Below are positions 10,620-22,630 of a DNA stretch of 64,000 nucleotides, in pieces (the first letter of the stretch is position 1; each line of letters opens with the position of its first letter). Origin of the DNA: Zanthoxylum bungeanum (taxonomy: Eukaryota > Streptophyta > Magnoliopsida > Sapindales > Rutaceae); contig SKCR01023425.1 in NCBI GenBank assembly GCA_019454045.1, positions 62,001 through 126,000 on the forward strand, given 5' to 3'. The notes below the pieces were generated by a model. It was not told the origin of the DNA, made no database searches, and saw only the letters and a list, made by a program, of their open reading frames with translations. Made by a program: the position numbers and the translations under genes.

Positions 10620-13600
10620 CTTGTTGGCAATCCGAATGAATAATCATTCTACCAAATCCATTCTCCTGCGCTAACTTTAAACCCAGGTTAATAGCTTCTG
10701 CCTCCGCACTTGCCACATCTCCATCAAAGTTGATACTCTTAATAGCAACTAACTCGATCCCACCACTACTGTTCCTAATTATAACACCAAGACCCGCTAA
10801 ATGATTAAGTCTATCAATAGCAGCGTCTGTATTTAATTTAAACCAGTTACTCGGAGGGGCTTCCCACTTCCTTTCTACACTCCTGCTCTCGCTTCCCATC
10901 TTTACTCCCCTCAGCTCAGGCTTGTCTTTGCAGCCCTTGATCATCACCTCTGCTCTCAGCAACACTCTCCACGGTAATTCCAGTTTATGTTCAAAGAGAG
11001 ACCAATTTCTAGCTTGCCAAACAGCCCAACAAATGGCCATAACTAGATCCAAATCCTTAACTTCCGCACAGCTATTCAACCTTTGGATCACACTCAACAC
11101 ATTCAATGTTGAACTTTCATTAATAATCCCAGCAAAGTAAGTGAGCTTCCAAACTTTCCTAGCAAACTTACACTCAAATAACACATGAGAGGCCGATTCA
11201 GGATGTAAATTACATCTCCGACAAAAAGGTTCATTCACTACCTTCCTCTTCCATAAATTAATGGCTGTTGGTAGAAGATCTTGAGCAGCCCGCCACATAA
11301 AAATCTTCACTTTCGCAGGGAGTCTACTATTCCAGATTAGTTTCCACTGCTTTCCCCCTTCACAGTTACTGGTGGAAGCTTGATCATCACTTCTTTGCGC
11401 TATTTGATACCCACTCTTTACCGAATACATCCCTTTCTTATCAAAATGCCACACTAACTGATCTTCTTGGGGCCTCCTAGGTAGTGGAATCTTAAGGATC
11501 TCTGTCGCATCAAACTGCTGAAACTTTGCCTTGATTAATTCTGCATGCCACTGATTATTCCGGATCAAGTCTGCCACCACCGCTTTTCTATCCAGATCTA
11601 CCCTCAAAATTGGCTTAAAAGAATTGGGTCTAGGTATCCAATTATCGTTGAAAATACTAATCCTCTGACCATTGCCGATCCTCCACCTCAACCCTTTCCC
11701 CAACATCTGTCTTCCCCATAATAAACTCCTCCATACAAAAGATGGATTGGAACCTAAATTAGCACTAAGGAAGTCTGAATCCTTAAAGTAACGAGCCTTT
11801 AAAACTTTTGCTGTAAGAGAATCAGGTGTCGTCATCACCCTCCAACCTTGTTTAGCTATTAGAGCCTGATTAAAGCTCTGCAACTCTTTAAATCCTAAGC
11901 CTCCTCTAATTTTTGATTTACAAAGCCTCCCCCATTTGGTCCAATGAATACTTCTTTTATCCTCCTTCGAACCCCACCAAAATCTTGTAATCACCTTCTG
12001 AATATCATCGCAAACTCCTTGCGGCAATTTGAAAACACTCATCGCATAAGCTGGTATGGCCTGGGCTACTGCTTTGATTAATACTTCTTTCCCACCACCA
12101 GAAAAAAATTTGACTGCCAATTTGAAATCTTGCTAATCACTCTCAGCTTAATCTCATTAAAAAAACTGGATTTGTGCTTCCCCACCATCGCCGGTAGTCC
12201 CAAGTACTTCGAATGCCGAGACACGACATTCAGGCCAAAAGTATTCTTGATTGTCTCTATCACTTCAGGCTTCAATTTTCCACTGAACAACATTGAGCTT
12301 TTCTCAAAATTAAAGAGCTGCCCTGACGCCTCTGCATATTGGTCGAAGATAGCTTTCAAAGCTTTGCAATCCCCAACCGAAGCTCTGGAAAAGATCAAGC
12401 TGTCGTCTGCAAATAACATGTGAGAAATCGTGACAGATCTACTGAATTTTAATGGCTGAAACAGCTTCTGATCTTCTGCATTTTTCAGGAGCTGTGAAAA
12501 TGCCTCTGTGCATAAAATAAACAAGTAAGGAGATAGAGGACACCCCTGCCTGAGCCCTCTTTGCGGTTGAATAAATCCCCTAGCTGTTCCATTAATAATC
12601 ACCGAGAAAGAAGAAGTTGAGATGCATCTCATGATTAGCCGAATCCAGGCTTCCTCAAACCCCAGTTTGGTCATTACACTTTCCAGAAAATTCCATTCTA
12701 TACGATCATAAGCTTTACTCACATCCAGTTTCAGAGCAACTAGCCCATTCTTCTTCCCTTTAGCATGTCTGATCTTGTGTAAGCACTCATATCCTGCTAT
12801 GATATTGTCCGTTATTAATCTTCCTGGAACAAAGGCACTTTGAGTCGGTGATATAATCTGGTTCAGCAGCCCTTTAAGTCTGTTTGCAATAACTTTCGCT
12901 ATAATCCGATAAATCACATTGCAAAGACTGATCGGTCTTAACTCCGTCATCTTTTTAGGCTTTGGCACTTTAGGGATCAAAGCAATATGCGTATGGTTTA
13001 GGCTGGTAAGGTCCCTTCCATTGTTTAGCACTTGCAGACATGTAGATATCACACCATCACTTACTGCTTCCCAATGCTTTTGAAAGAAAATTGCCTGCAG
13101 ACCATCCGGTCCTGGAGACTTGGTTGGGCACATTTGATTCAGAGCTTCCACAATTTCTTCCATCTTGAATGTCTCCCCAAGCTTATCATTCATATCAGGT
13201 GTTACTCGTATGCTAACTTCCTGAGAAACCCGCTCAATTTGCTGTCTAGTTGGATTAGAACTAGTATACAGCTTCTGAAAGTACTCACACATAACACCTT
13301 CCATCTCTGCCTCATCATCAATCCAGCTTCCTTGATCATTTTCAATACCCCAGATTTTATTTTTCCTCCTACGAGCAGACGCTCTCTTATGAAAATAGCT
13401 GGTATTTCTGTCTCCTTCTTTTATCCAATCAGCTCTTGATCGTTGTCTCCAAAAGGTCTCTTCCTCTCTCAGAAATTGGTCTATCTTTTCTTCAGCAATC
13501 CTTACTTCTCTCCCTTCATCAGAGTCCATATCTGCCTCTTTACAACATCTAAGCTTACCAAGTAATCTTTCCATTTCCTTTTTCCTTCCTCCAAAATCAA

Positions 13601-14445
13601 TACTCTCCCATCTTTTTAAACGAGTTATAGTATCAGTTGCAGATCTTTTAAACCGATTTACAACATCCTCACCCTCCCAGCTGTCTCCTATTGCCCATTC
13701 CTCTCTGATAATGTCCTTGCATTTCTCATACGAACTCCATTTATCTTCATAATAAAGCCTCTTCTCAATTCTTCTATTTCTAACTGATCTCCTTACCCTT
13801 TTTACAACAGACATCACAATTGGACAGTGATCAGAACTCCATGAATCAATATTAACTGCCTTTCTAATCTGAAAATTCCTTTCCCACCCTTCATTACACA
13901 AAAAGCGATCCAACCTTTCCTCCACCAAATTTGCCCCAAAACGGCGATTAGACCACGTGAATGGGTACCCTTTGCATCCTAGGTCAGTCAAAAAACAGTC
14001 CTTCCAGGTATTCCTAAAATTCATTATCATCTGCCAATCCCTAATCTTACCCCCTTTCTTCTCTTCCATGTCCCCAATTTCATTAAAATCCCCAAAACAC
14101 AGCCACGGCATCGAAGAATGACTCGCTAATCTTCGTAACAGCTGCCATGTATGAACTTTTTGACTACACTCTGGGTGTCCATACACCCCAGTACACCTCC
14201 AGAAACCCTCATTTTCCCCTTTTACCGAAGCATCAATATGGTGAAGAGTATACGAATTAATCTGAACATCTATAGTCGAGTCCCACATAAGCGATAAACC
14301 TCCTCCCATTCCATTTCTACCTACACTAAAACAACAATCAAAATTAAGCTTAGTACTTACTGATTTCATCTGCACAACCGTCAATTTCGTTTCACACACA
14401 AATAAAATTTTTGGTCTGTACATTCGGAGAAGCTTCTGCAGCGCC

Positions 14446-15900
14446 CTAAACGTTCGGGGGTTCCCCAAACCCCGAACGTTCCAGCTTAGGATATTCATTG
14501 GGTTCGGCGGGGCTGGGATCCAGCCTCCACCGATAAGCTATTACGCCCAGCCACTGATTCAACATCTTCATCGCCATTGTCCCTTTGTGTCTCTTCCCTT
14601 TTGGATTACTGCTTGGTATCTCCTCTCTGTTTCTTTTTCCCAGACCGTAAATGTGTTCTATTTCCATTGGACCACTACTCTTTCTAGCCTTCATTTTCCA
14701 TTTCCTCCTCTCAGTGGGCCGAGAGAGATCTTTTTGAGAGCCAACTAAATGGGCCTTGTCACCTTGGACTTCCCCTTTTGTTGGTAATATTGGCATTATA
14801 CTTAAACTTTCCCCTCCCAAAATTCCCTCCAAAACACCAGTCTTGTCAGCCTCTGAATTTTCTTTTTGGTCTTTATCCCCAGGCCTATTCTCTGATTCCC
14901 TTAACGTCTGCTCCTGCACTTTCTGCAAACTGTGCTGTAATAAAAGACTTTCTTCTACTATTTCCACGTCAGCCTCTGGTCGGGTCTCTACACGGATCTG
15001 CTCCAGAATATGGATCGGGTTGCTTCTGCTCTCCTGAGAAGTCTTTGCACTATCATTCCTCCTTTGGTCCCCTACACCGGCCATGCTTAGATGTCTAATA
15101 TTATCAGCACCATCTTCTTCCTTATGCTCCTTTACATTTTCTCGCCATTTCTGATTTTTACTCCATTGATTCGCCTTCAACCACTGCCCATATGGAAGTT
15201 CAGATTGTGACTGCCCAGAATATTGACCACACTCTTTGAGTTGATGTCCCAGGCACCCGCACCAGAAGCAGAAGGTTGGTAGCCTTTCATACAGTAATGG
15301 CATGATAACCTCTTCACCATCACCATCCCCTGGAATTAACCTCAGAAATTTCTTTAAAGGTTTAGTGATATCAATGGAAACTCGTACACGGACGTATCTA
15401 CCAACACATTCTCCCGCATCATCAACCCATACATTTTCCACTTTCCCAACCTGACTCAGTAATTCTTCAATGGTGTCTTTATCCATACACATGATTGGGA
15501 CATTGTGAACTTGAATCCAAAATGAAGTAAATATGAATTCCTGCTTTGTAATCTCTCCTATTCCCACTGGTTCGCTTAGCACCATTAAAGCCCCATCATA
15601 ATGCCAAGGCCCGCCTGCTTTAACTCGTCGTTTATCAACTTCAGATCCAAACTTAAACATAAAAATATTATCTCCCAGGCTTTCAATTTTAACATCCTTC
15701 CTAGTTTTCCACAGCTGCTTCATTGCCATTCGTAGCCCCTCTCCATTAACAGCCTTAGATTGGAGAACTTTTCCAACCAAACACCCAGCCACAACCTTTT
15801 CCCCTTTATCTTTCATCGTCGTATTGAATATAACATCGGCACTTTCTTCTTCCCTTATTGAGAAAGCTTTACAGCGTCTCACCAGATCCTCCGTATCCAT
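14446..15900 (-). CDS. LINE ORF1 protein (DUF4283-like plus CCHC zinc knuckle)
   Basis: An uninterrupted 484-codon ORF starting MDTEDLVRRCKAFSIREEES. The first ~200 residues look like the DUF4283 domain typical of plant LINE ORF1 (WKTRKDVKIESLGDNIFMFKF-type text, then a P-motif region with FTSFWIQVHNVP). A single zinc knuckle CFWCGCLGHQLKEC follows at about 212-225. The rest is hydrophilic and probably disordered. In L1 elements ORF1 binds the element RNA and forms the ribonucleoprotein. It overlaps the 5' end of ORF2 by about 53 bases in another frame, the normal layout. No stops are present, so this ORF looks recently intact. Confidence 0.85.
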   Translation of the reverse strand: MDTEDLVRRCKAFSIREEESADVIFNTTMKDKGEKVVAGCLVGKVLQSKAVNGEGLRMAMKQLWKTRKDVKIESLGDNIFMFKFGSEVDKRRVKAGGPWHYDGALMVLSEPVGIGEITKQEFIFTSFWIQVHNVPIMCMDKDTIEELLSQVGKVENVWVDDAGECVGRYVRVRVSIDITKPLKKFLRLIPGDGDGEEVIMPLLYERLPTFCFWCGCLGHQLKECGQYSGQSQSELPYGQWLKANQWSKNQKWRENVKEHKEEDGADNIRHLSMAGVGDQRRNDSAKTSQESRSNPIHILEQIRVETRPEADVEIVEESLLLQHSLQKVQEQTLRESENRPGDKDQKENSEADKTGVLEGILGGESLSIMPILPTKGEVQGDKAHLVGSQKDLSRPTERRKWKMKARKSSGPMEIEHIYGLGKRNREEIPSSNPKGKRHKGTMAMKMLNQWLGVIAYRWRLDPSPAEPNEYPKLERSGFGEPPNV

Positions 15901-16312
15901 CAGTATCTAGAATGCTAATCCCTTACAACCAGCCCCAGCCCACGCCACTCCACTTCACCCAGCACACACTCACCGACTCTTCTCTGAGTTACCCCTGTCG
16001 CTTCAGATCTATTAGAACCAGAGACACTAGTCTCTACTACCCCGAGCAACAACTGCTCACACCCCTTCACTCAGCTTTCTCAACGAGAGGCTCGAGGAAG
16101 TACTTTTTCAATTATCATTCGCATTATTGGATATTTAAAGAGTGTTTTGATGTTTTGTTTTATAAAACTATAAATAAAAAATGACACATAATTATTGTAA
16201 GAGTTTGTATAGCAAATAATGACATCTAATTATTGTAAGAGTTTGTATAGCAAATAAAGGGAGTAGTCTCATATCTAAAAAGCAAATGAGAGATGAAATT
16301 TTTATAAGTTTT
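15901..16312. other. LINE 5' flank, then AT-rich DNA with a 38-bp tandem duplication
   Basis: 15901-16095 is relatively GC-rich and probably LINE 5' UTR. At about 16181-16256 the word ATTATTGTAAGAGTTTGTAT begins at 16191 and again at 16229, a 38-bp tandem repeat with both copies nearly identical. No gene is seen. Confidence 0.45.
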
Positions 16313-17187
16313 TGTTGATGGTGTTTTTTGTGACAAAGTATTTGAACAGTACGGTAAGGGCAGATATGAAATTTCTCTTTTTGGGAGGACAAATGTTTCG
16401 AGGATATTAGCCATTCTTCGACCAGGCATAGTGTTTGGACCCGACTTCTTGGATTTGACCGACCTGAGGATACAGCATGATGCAGATTTCAGAGGCCGAC
16501 AATATCAGAGCCGAGACCTACCACTTTAGCCCGATAGCTCGGTCCAGTCTTATCATTCATCTTGGATCGGGAAAATGAGCTCGGATATTTTTGGTCAGTT
16601 CGAAAGTAGTGGGAGTAGGTCGACACAATATTTGGCTGTCCTCATGACGCCCGATATGAGACCGAGATCGTTTGGACTTTTCCCTCTGACATGTACCACA
16701 TTTACAGGCTGTTATCATAATTGTTGAGTATGACAGTGTATAAAATAGAGTTGGGCAGAGAGCCCGTCAATCAGCCAGAGATCCACGTGGCTGACGTCAT
16801 AGAGATATGGGAATAGTGTTGTATTTCTCTTAGTATATAAAGGGATAGTAGTCTCATTTGTATAGGTTGGTTGAAAAAAGTCTCATTCAAATTATTCTTT
16901 GTAAAACACTACGAAAGCAAACAGCTCGGTAACGTTTGACCACCATTGAAAAGAGGTCGGCTGAGCTCGTTTTGATAATAAAAGTAACACTCTACTTTGT
17001 TCCCGTGGACGTAGGTTGGATTCATTCCGCCGAACCACGTAAACCTTTTTGTCGATTATTTGTTTGCTTCGTCTTTTGCTAAATTTACTTTTGGTCCCCC
17101 ATAATCAAACAAATTCACGGTTGGAGGAGGATTGTCCCGGGAGCACTATCATAATATTGCCCCTGGAACTAAAATCATCCGTCAACA
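16313..17187 (+). repeat. Left LTR of a pol-less LTR retrotransposon (shell of the 16.3-33.9 kb nest)
   Basis: 875 bp, beginning TGTTGATGG and ending CCGTCAACA, so the ends form the inverted repeat TGTTGA/TCAACA. A copy in the same orientation is at 32974-33894. A TATA box (TATATAAA) is at 16834-16841. The sequence just after it (GTTGGCGCATTCTGTGGGG, 17188-17206) resembles the TGGCGC--TCTGTGGG primer-binding context seen in plant Gypsy-type elements. Confidence 0.82.
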
Positions 17188-18378
17188 GTTGGCGCATTCT
17201 GTGGGGAAAGAGAAAAAAACAGCTTGCGTAGTAAGACAATGGCAGAAAACGGGAACCATAGATCGTCGGAGAGTTCAACAACAAAGTGGATGGAGAAAAT
17301 GGAAGAATGCACGAGGAAGGGAAATGAGACAAACCAAATCTTCATGAAGACCAAGACGGGGAATCATGAATGATTAGAGGAAAGAGAAAGGGAATGAGCG
17401 GAAGTTGGTCAAATCGGAAAGAGGAGGGGGGATCGCAAGAAGGAAGAAGGTTGACGATAGCGGTAGAAACGGGGGAAGGAACGCCCAAGGAGTTAGAGCA
17501 TTAATAGCTCTCCTCATTGAGTTGTAGAATAGAATGTAAAAAAGGTGACCAAAAGTCACCGATTAGGAGTGAGCCATAGAATGGAATGTAACGCTCGGAG
17601 TTAGCAGAATCTGCACGCTACCTCTGGCGTACGAACGGGCTCGTCCTAAAGAAGTTGTGGCAGTGGTTCGACCTGCCAGATCTGCGGTTTCACGGCCAAG
17701 ATGGTCCTCATGGAGCGGCAGGCAAACCAGCATGACCGGGACACTAGATCTGTATTCATAAGTGTCGCCGGCTCATTATGAGGTGGTCACCCCGAATGAG
17801 AGGAAATGAGAAAAATCTCACGGGGACCACCAAAGACCATGGGAATGGTTCTTGAATGATCTCTAGAATTGTCCAGAGATGCTTATGGAGCGTTCGGCAC
17901 AAATGGATCCTGTTAACATGGTCGGGAATTTCAGAATCAAGTTCAGACAGAAAGAACACAATCAGACCGCATGACAAGAATCAGAAGAAACTTATTGTAA
18001 AAGCCTTTTTTAAAATTACCCGTAAAGAGTTGTAAGAATGACAGTAGACCCCCTGAATATGAATAAGACTTTCTCTTTTAAATTAAAAACTTGCCCATTT
18101 TACTTGTTTATTAATTGAATGCGAAAGCCATATTCAATATTCTTGGGATGTGCTCGGGGTGAAGGGGTGTTCTGTAGCCGGGAATGACACCAAGCATATG
18201 GCACGTCAATCTCGGGTGTCATTATCAAACCCCCGGTGGAAGTGTTCCGACCCAGGTATGTTCACCTTTGAGGATCCAGAATGCATCAAGGGATGAAGTA
18301 CATGTGGGAAAAACGTGAACCCCTCGTGGCACGCCAATCCCAGGTGTCACTATCAAACCCCCGAGGCTGGAGCGTTAC
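17188..18378 (+). mobile_element. 5' internal part of the pol-less LTR element
   Basis: Starts with a primer-binding-like sequence. An ATG at 17239 opens MAENGNHRSSESSTTKW, about 44 codons, resembling the beginning of a gag-type protein but soon ending in stops. At about 18200 and 18330 a ~40-base word (CAATCTCGGGTGTCATTATC and CAATCCCAGGTGTCACTATC) recurs, giving a two-copy repeat of ~130 bp. No pol domain is seen, so the element depends on others, or has lost most of its interior. Confidence 0.55.
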
Positions 18379-18830
18379 TTGTTAGTGTCTCTAAGACATG
18401 CCAAGGATTCTAAACATGATTCTATTGTGAATAAATCAAGTGAAAGTAGCGGAAATACTAACATTGATCGGTTGAAATTCAAAACTTTTTGTTGGATGTA
18501 GAAGCTCCAAACCTTCCTTTTGAGTTCCAAACTCTAGGGTGAGTTTCCCTGTCACCTCAAATCAACTCACAAAGTGCTAGCTTTGATAAAAAAGAAGCAA
18601 AATTTTCCACCTCCAAGGTTGAGAAATTCGGCCATTGAGAGAAAAATGGGAGAGAATAGTGAATAGTGATTGTTGTTTCCAAAACATGTAAAAGTGGCAT
18701 TGTTGTCTGGGACACAATCAAACAAGACTCGTATATCCAAACTTTCGAAGAGTGGGTACTCGGACTAATTTGATTCTATTCAAATAAAGTCTACGAATCT
18801 AGTTTATTGGGCAAAGTGCCTAAAACACTA
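18379..18830 (-). repeat. Inverted fragment of the copia LTR family found at 20710 and 30210
   Basis: The minus strand here reads ...TATTTCCGCTACTTTCACTTG, then CTTAGAGACACTAACA, ending at 18379. This parallels the 3' end of the LTR at 32151 (TATTTTCCGCTACTTTGCG, then CTTAGAGAACCCAACA). It is thus the end of a related LTR in opposite orientation. The far boundary is uncertain. Confidence 0.5.
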
Positions 18831-20709
18831 TTTACTTGGTAAAAGTGAAAATGCCACCAATCTGTTAGCCATAGTTCATAGTGAAGCAAGTGGGCCCATG
18901 TCTAGTAAGGCTAGATGTGGATATGAATGTTTCGTGACCTTTACGGATGTGGCATTGCGTTATGGTTATGTGTTTCTTTTTAAGAACACAAATCGAAAAC
19001 TTTTATAGTTTCGACACGAAATAGACAAACAGATCGGCTAAAGTATTAAACCGTCACGGTTAGACCGTAATGGAAAATACTTAAGCAATAAGTTTCTAAT
19101 ATACTTGAAAGAGTAAAGTATTCTTTCAAATGAGGACTCCTCCCGGAACACGTCATCCTGACGGTGTGTCCGAATGGAGAAACCGAATTTTGTTGGACAT
19201 GATAAGGTTAATCATGAGTCGCTCTGAGCTACAATTTCCTTCAACGGATAAGCATTAACAGTGCAGAACTTATTTAGAATAAGGTTCCATTAAAATCTGT
19301 TAGACAGACATCATATTAGATATGAACGGGAAAGAAACCAAGTTTCTCATTCCTATAAATTTGGAATGCTAGGCATGTGTTTGGATGATACCAAACTAAA
19401 ACCCAAATTTGATAAGTGCCGAATTGTAGGTTATCCTAGGGATACCAAAGTATAGTATCTATACAACTCACAAGAGAATAATGTAATTGTTGCTCACCAT
19501 GCGGTTTTCATAAGAGAAATATCGATATGCAGTGGTAAGTGGGAGGATAGTAAAACTCAATGAAAATCGGAGTAATACTGTTCAAGGCACCGAATCTTAA
19601 TGGAACATAAATAGTTCATCAAGGATGAAACTATTCCAATAATATTCGAATACACAAGAACCACGTAAGTCGGAGAGAGTCAGAAAATAACCTGGGGTAT
19701 GGGTTTCTGATCTCATTTATGAAATATGTCAGCTTTACGGGAAAATTGCTTTCCTGAAAAGGAAACCTTTTGGAGGATGTTTACAACATCCTGTCGGTTT
19801 TGTCGTACCATAACAAGCAAACGAGGTTTGTGGGTTATTCGATCCATGTTTGGATTGAAGCAAGCATAGGTTCTTGGAATTATCATTTTGATGTAATCAT
19901 AATGGAGTATGATTTAATTCAAAATGAAAATGATTCTTGTGTATATAAGAGGGTTAGTGGGAGCGCACTGACAGTGGTTGTCCTACAATAATGATAATAT
20001 ATGTCATTTATTGGAAATGATATTCCCATAAAATAATCGGTGAAAGCTTGGCTTTCATGAAAAACTCTCCGAGAAACTGTACATTGAAAAATGTACGCGA
20101 CCTGGTGTCTCATACGCTTTGAGCATATGGATTCACAAACAGGCCAATCCAAGTGATAGTCACTGGATTGATATTAAGAACATCCATTAGTTTCTTAGAG
20201 AATTAAGGATGCTATCTTAAACTATGGAGATGGAGAACTTGAAGTGATTGGGATCACTGTAGCAAGTTTCCTAAACCGATAAAACGACTATAAGTCACAA
20301 ACGGTACTATACAGTTTGAATAACGGAACAGTGAGCTGGAAATCTTCCAAGCAAGATACTGTTACCGATTAAACAACAAATGTGGGTTATTGCTGCAGCT
20401 GAGGCGGCAATAGAAGCCATTTGGATCGATAATAATCTAATTAGATTAGATATAGTTCTGTTAGTTGCTGAGCTAGGCGTCAGCACAGGCTAAAGAATTA
20501 ATGGTCTCATCAACGATCCAGATAAATACTTTGATATTCATCTGATTCGTTCGGATCATACATCGTGGCGATGTGATGATCGAATAAATCGCATCAGATG
20601 ATAATCATGCAAATCCGCTGACGAAAGCGTTTTCTCAGCAGTTTGAGCCAACCGTACATAGTTCGTGTGTAAGACACTCGAGTGACTGGCTATAGGCCAA
20701 GTGAGAGAT
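18831..20709 (+). pseudogene. Copia polyprotein fragment, copy A (integrase to RNase H), decayed
   Basis: Broken copia text reads in order. Integrase-like SEASGPMSSKARCGYECF is at about 18870-18930, followed by FTDVALRYGYVF. Near 19380-19500 is a block similar to the integrase/RT linker (KCRIVGYPRDTK, NNVIVAHHAVF). Around 19850-19985 is a reverse transcriptase fragment (SIGSWNYHFDVIIMEYDLIQ, SCVYKRVSGSAL). At about 20390-20440 is an RNase H-like AAEAAIEAIW. Stops and frame changes are frequent. It ends in AAGTGAGAGAT (polypurine-like) right before the LTR at 20710. Copy B is at 26000-30209. Confidence 0.7.
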
Positions 20710-22630
20710 TGTTGGACAATTATGACCCATAGCGTCACTATTTGTACAGATCATGGTGTTATTGTACAAATTAACTATGTGACAAAGGAGATTGCACTCT
20801 TTTCATTTGTGATTAGATCACCTAGATGTATAAATGATGAGAGGTCCCTATGATTTGTTCCTGGATTGAGAATGATATGAGACAGTATCAATCCACGAAG
20901 GATAAATCATTAAATATCCCTAGTCAGAGTATTATCGAGATTAAACATCGATTAATACATAAAAGACTAGTATTACACTTGTGCGCGTTGTGAGGGCATA
21001 ACGGCATAGTTCTCATATATTTGGGTATATGATACTTGTAGGCACTGCATTTTTTGCATATAAGTCCCTATGATGAGCCTCATTTGGAGGCACTACCTTT
21101 AAGTCACGGAAGTCACGAGAAACAGACGTCGGAAGGGGAAATTCAGAATAAGTACGTCATCGGATTCATTTCACAAGTTCACTGTTTTCGTTCGTGCTGC
21201 GTTCGTTACTTCGTTCGAACGTCAAACAGATTGCGGGCTTTCGTGCCGCGTTCGAGGAGGCGTTCGAACGGTGTCGGTAATTCTGGTTTTGCTGCTAGCC
21301 TCACATTAAGCCCAATTCGCCCAAGCCTTGGCCCACACGCCCAAGCCCACTTAAAACACATATTTAACACATGGTGAAATCAAAACAAATCTAAAAATCA
21401 CATACCAAATTAAAAAAGATGTCATGCCTAATTAAAATCAATCAACCAATTATATTCCCAATCAAATATATATTATTCCTAACTTAAAGTATTGTATTCC
21501 TAACCAAGCTAATCAAATATTCAACCTTCCTAATCTAACCAATCTTGTCTCCATCAAATCCCTTGCTTTCCTGTCCGACACCAAATCAAATCCTCTCTTT
21601 AATGCCAAAATCACATTCCTTGTGAGACAAGGTGAAGCCCTAGCCTCTCTCTATATAAACCACACCTCTCCAAGGCATCCGCCCCGCTAGTGCACGCCCA
21701 TTACAAAAAGAGAAGCAAAGAATTTCCAACCCCTAACCAAGACATGCACTCCCCTAGCTCATACACATAATATACACACAACTCACACAAATCACAAGAC
21801 ACAAAAGAAATAACCCCAAGCCTTCACATTAAAAGCACCTTCACAAACCGATCAGCCCTACACGTCAATATAAACCTCACAAATCTCCTCCACTCCATAA
21901 CCGAAAATAGCAGCCCCCTAAACCTCCACACATCACTGAAAAATATACCCTCAAACAGCAGCCCAAACACTCCCCGAACAGCCGCTAAAGTACCCCCAAA
22001 CAGCAGCCCATTTTCCCCCGAAAACAGCAGCAAAATCCTCTTAAAACATTCCATAAAAACCTTGAAAACAGTAACATAAAAAACAGCAACCCAAACTCCC
22101 CTAAAAAATGCAAAGACAGTCCACTAATAGGCCTGAAACAGTGAGCAGAATATAGAGAAAACAGGAGCAAATCGGAGTCAAAAGCAGCAGCAAAAGATGG
22201 AGAACGACGACTCCAAACAGTGAGACAACGAACGAGAGCAGTGAACCGGAAGAGTTGCGGAGCATCCACCCTTCCGACGATCGTGTGCCGTACATCCGAG
22301 AGGTGATTTAAAAGGTTAGACCTGAGGGTACTTTTCACACTCATCTTTATTTGATTTTTGTTATTTATCTTGACTGTATTTTAATTATTTGTTGAATCTT
22401 GTTTGTGTATGATGTGTGTTGTGGGTATTGGATGAATGGAAAAGTGTCGTCTCTTGTGGTATATAGGATGGAAACCCGGACATAAATTTCATAGCCGATT
22501 CCGAATGGACGGTAGTATGATCTGTACTCGGGATACAACTCCACGTACCACTTGAGTAAACGGCACACTCTTTTTTTTTGTTGTTTCGGTTATTTATTTT
22601 TCGTCACTTGAATTCTGCATGTTGCTTATT

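Larger units (their letters stand above)
7331..14498 (-). pseudogene. LINE ORF2: endonuclease / reverse transcriptase / RNase H, broken by a frameshift and a hAT insertion
   Basis: The first block (14498-12078, 806 codons) begins MNILSWNVRGLGNP, the AP-type endonuclease start. It shows GDFNEI and SSDHCPI endonuclease motifs and the RT core with LFADDS (the FADD catalytic box) near 12440-12420. The second block (12120 down to 10628) is in another frame. It holds the zf-RVT domain (KIFMWRAAQDLLPT, then CRRCNLHPESASH) and the start of RNase H (KLNTDAAID, AEAEAINLGLKLA, HSDCQQV). The shift falls in an A-run at 12102-12108 and is explained by loss of one base. RNase H resumes at 7563 beyond the hAT element (VVDFICNR to GMAHEIAKIAV) and stops at 7331-7333. 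Apart from these two lesions the reading is intact. Confidence 0.88.
7298..16095 (-). mobile_element. L1-type LINE retrotransposon, interrupted by a hAT element
   Basis: Two overlapping ORFs in the order ORF1 (zinc knuckle) then ORF2 (endonuclease, reverse transcriptase, zf-RVT, RNase H), read right to left. The 3' end is marked by a T-run at 7298-7309 (poly(A) on the minus strand) only about 20 bases beyond the ORF2 stop at 7331-7333. Without the 3-kb hAT insertion the element is about 5.7 kb. The GC-richer stretch 15901-16095 is probably its 5' UTR. No convincing target-site duplication was found. An L1 with an RNase H domain is a known plant LINE type. Confidence 0.85.

Noticed and set aside
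10386..10643. Several overlapping ORFs rich in P, R, G, N and T on both strands
   Set aside because: They are translations of the CGGTTC/GAACCG subterminal repeats of the hAT element; open on both strands because of repeat composition.
12130..12423. ORFs on the + strand across the LINE (also 13032-13439 and 14756-15098)
   Set aside because: Antisense shadows of LINE ORF1/ORF2; the minus frames carry the conserved motifs.
16213..16221. Possible LINE target duplication (AAATAATG near 7290 and 16213)
   Set aside because: Only eight AT-rich bases and more than 100 bases beyond the likely LINE 5' end; easily chance.
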